This document shows, in pieces, positions 62,097 through 64,000 of a stretch of DNA of 64,000 nucleotides (the first letter of the stretch is position 1; every line of letters begins with the position of its first letter). A program made the position numbers and the translations under genes. Source of the DNA: Immersiella caudata (lineage: Eukaryota > Ascomycota > Sordariomycetes > Sordariales > Lasiosphaeriaceae); NCBI GenBank assembly GCA_030512335.1, contig JAULSU010000001.1, positions 5,084,001 through 5,148,000 of the forward strand, given 5' to 3'. Below the pieces are notes generated by a model. That model was not told the DNA's origin. It saw only the letters and a program-made list of their open reading frames with translations, and did not search any database.

Positions 62097-64000
62097 ATGC
62101 AGTACGTCAGGAACCTCAGTGACTCAGTCTCCACTGCATGGAACTCCATCAACCCCGCTACCCTCAGCGGTGCCATCGATGTCATTGTTGTTGAGCAAGA
62201 AGATGGTACCCTCGCCTGTTCGCCCTTCCACGTGCGCTTCGGCAAGTTCTCGTTGCTGCGCCCGTACGAGAAGAAGGTCGAGTTCAAGGTCAATGGCGTC
62301 AAGCAGGAGTACTCGATGAAGCTGGGCGAGGGCGGCGAGGCTTTCTTCGTCTTCGAGACCACAGACAACATTCCCCAGAGTCTTCAGACCTCCCCCTTGG
62401 TGTCCCCCATGGCCAGCCCCCCTCTCAGCGCACAACAAACAGAACTGCAGGAGCCGGAAACACTAGACCTCAACGACGCTACAGGCAAGCCCCGAGCCGC
62501 GAGTTTCCACAGGCCGCCCCCTACCACCCTATACACGGCGCCCGGTCGAACTGGTGAGCATTGACTAACTCGTACTTTGGATTCCAAACTTGCTAACTGA
62601 TACAGGGTTGCTCACACCCCGTTCCAACTCCCCCGAATTGCCCAAGGGTCTCAATAATGTCGTTGACTGGTCTCCTCAGCGCCCGCATAGTGATGACGCT
62701 ATCAGGAGAGCAAGAAGAGAGTCTAGGGACTTGGACTTCCAGGACGGTTCTGCCGATGGCGATAGCCCTCAGTACTCAGACAGGTCACATAGCCCCCCTC
62801 CTCTTGGAGCCCCCGAGGCGATGCAACGAGCCAGGAATCTCTCCAAGGAGCTCTCGGCAGCCAACATTCCGACTCACATCAACGACACTGGCGATTTGAT
62901 GCTCGACATGACGGGGTTCAAGGGCAATGACGAGGACGCTTTGAGGGCGGAACTTTTGGCCCGAAAGATTTTGACGGAGGAGCTCGACGGCAACTATGAC
63001 ATTGGTGCGCTTTTTGGTGTAGACGTCCAGGGTAATCTTTGGATCTACAGCAGTGAGGAAGCCAAGAGCGTGGCCATGAAGAGGGCGATGGAGTCGTCCA
63101 TGCGCCCCACGCCAACAATGGCGATCGATGCCGCTTCTGATCCTGGGTATCAGAGTGATGGTAGCGACCTCACTGCCCTCCCTACTATTCTGGGCCACCG
63201 GAGAACTGAGTCAGATGTCGGCCAAATGGCCCTACAAACGCCGCCAAGCTCACCCGGTACCCCGGCGGTTGGCGACCCAAACCGGAACTATGCCAAGACC
63301 TTGCGGTTGACGAGCGACCAGTTGAAGGCTCTCAACTTGAACCCGGGCGAGAACTCAATGAGCTTCACCGTAAACAGGGCAACATGCACAGCTTTCATGT
63401 ATCTTTGGAAACATGAAACTCCTGTCGTCATCTCGGATATCGACGGTACCATTACCAAGTCCGATGCCCTTGGGCATGTTCTCAACATGATCGGGAGAGA
63501 TTGGACCCACGCCGGCGTCGCAAAGCTGTACTGTGATATTGCAGCGAACGGATACAACATCATGTATCTGACCAGTCGGTCCGTCGGGCAGTCGGACACC
63601 ACAAGGGCGTATCTCGCTGGCATCAACCAAGATGGATACCGGCTTCCGAGAGGACCAACCATCCTATCACCGGACAGAACCATGGCAGCCCTTCGGCGCG
63701 AGATCTATCTGCGCAAACCTCACGTTTTCAAGATGGCAACCCTGCGCGATATTCGGAGCCTGTACGGTCCAGACCGGACACCGTTTTATGCTGGATTTGG
63801 CAACCGCTTCACAGACCAAATCTCATACCGGACAGTGGACGTCCCCCGCACACGTATCTTTACCATCAACTCCAACGCCGAGGTGTCACTGGACCTGCTG
63901 AGTCTTAACAAGCTCAAGCTTAGCTACGTCAACATGACCGAGGTGGTTGATCACTACTTCCCGCCAGTCAGCACCCTTATCAAGGGCGGTGGTGAGGAGT
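62097..64000 (+). CDS. PAH1: Lipin-type phosphatidate phosphatase, 5' part (continues past window)
   Basis: A Mg2+-dependent phosphatidate phosphatase converting phosphatidate to diacylglycerol at the ER and nuclear membrane; it balances phospholipid against triacylglycerol synthesis. Exon 1 is 62097-62553 and exon 2 runs from 62606 past the window edge, so only about the first 617 residues are seen. The N-LIP domain is at residues 1-110 (MQYVRNLSDSVSTAWNSINP, SGAIDVIVVEQEDGTLACSP, FHVRFGKFSLLRPYEKKV), starting at the ATG as in all lipins, where the first helix is amphipathic. A Ser/Pro-rich linker with SP phosphorylation-type sites follows. The C-LIP HAD domain contains the catalytic DxDGT in VVISDIDGTITKSDALGHVL, then YNIMYLTSRSVGQ and GNRFTDQISYR. 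The intron of 52 nt (CTAAC branch) joins APGRT to GLLTPR in frame. The C-terminus is missing. Confidence 0.96.

Noticed and set aside
1..64000. Search for CRISPR arrays, insertion elements, retrotransposons and a biosynthetic gene cluster
   Set aside because: No regularly spaced repeats, transposase or polymerase motifs, and no PKS, NRPS or terpene synthase. The gene set is mostly housekeeping.

Overview
This window is nuclear DNA of a filamentous ascomycete, most probably a Sordariomycete. The evidence is about two dozen monocistronic genes on both strands, short GT-AG introns (about 50-90 nt, often with a CTAAC or CTGAC-like branch site), C-rich coding sequence, and fungus-typical families: saccharopine dehydrogenase, Het-C, a Zn(II)2Cys6 regulator, a GH45 endoglucanase and fungal urease. 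I could not fix the genus. I found no tRNA, rRNA, CRISPR array, transposase or reverse transcriptase, so this looks like an ordinary euchromatic chromosome arm.

Layout. 1-13 kb: IMP dehydrogenase (+), eight-exon saccharopine dehydrogenase LYS1 (-), a Zn2Cys6 transcription factor (+) and a large AAA ATPase (+). 13-23 kb: Beclin-1/ATG6 (-), a CENP-A chaperone Scm3-like protein (+), casein kinase 2 alpha (-) and a DNAJC11-like mitochondrial protein with a degenerate J domain (+). 23-33 kb: GH45 cellulase (-), a doubtful small spliced ORF (+), the heterokaryon-incompatibility family protein Het-C (-), a 2.9 kb empty divergent promoter, then an HMG-box protein (+). 33-49 kb: urease (-), an unrecognised two-TM protein (-), mitochondrial threonyl-tRNA synthetase (+), Maf-family nucleotide pyrophosphatase (+), GH47 alpha-mannosidase (-), UTP11 (+) and an unrecognised polyQ protein (-). 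49-64 kb: a 4.2 kb gene-free divergent region, D-amino-acid oxidase (+), CMC1 (-), an FN3/coiled-coil membrane protein (-), a 2.7 kb divergent region, and the 5' part of lipin/PAH1 (+), which runs off the right edge.

The genes do not form one pathway cluster; most are housekeeping. A loose nitrogen theme exists: urease and D-amino-acid oxidase both release ammonium and each has closely paired or triple GATA elements upstream, while LYS1 has a Gcn4/CPC1-type site. Exon boundaries were placed by hand from splice consensus, preserved reading frame and family knowledge. For all recognised genes the spliced frame closes at a length normal for the family.

I did not find a clearly new multi-gene system. 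The best second looks are: a possible alternative 3' intron in the AAA ATPase gene, the C-terminal cysteine cluster of the Scm3-like protein, the HPD-less J domain, two stop-free 3n introns, the two unrecognised proteins, and the large empty divergent intergenic regions.
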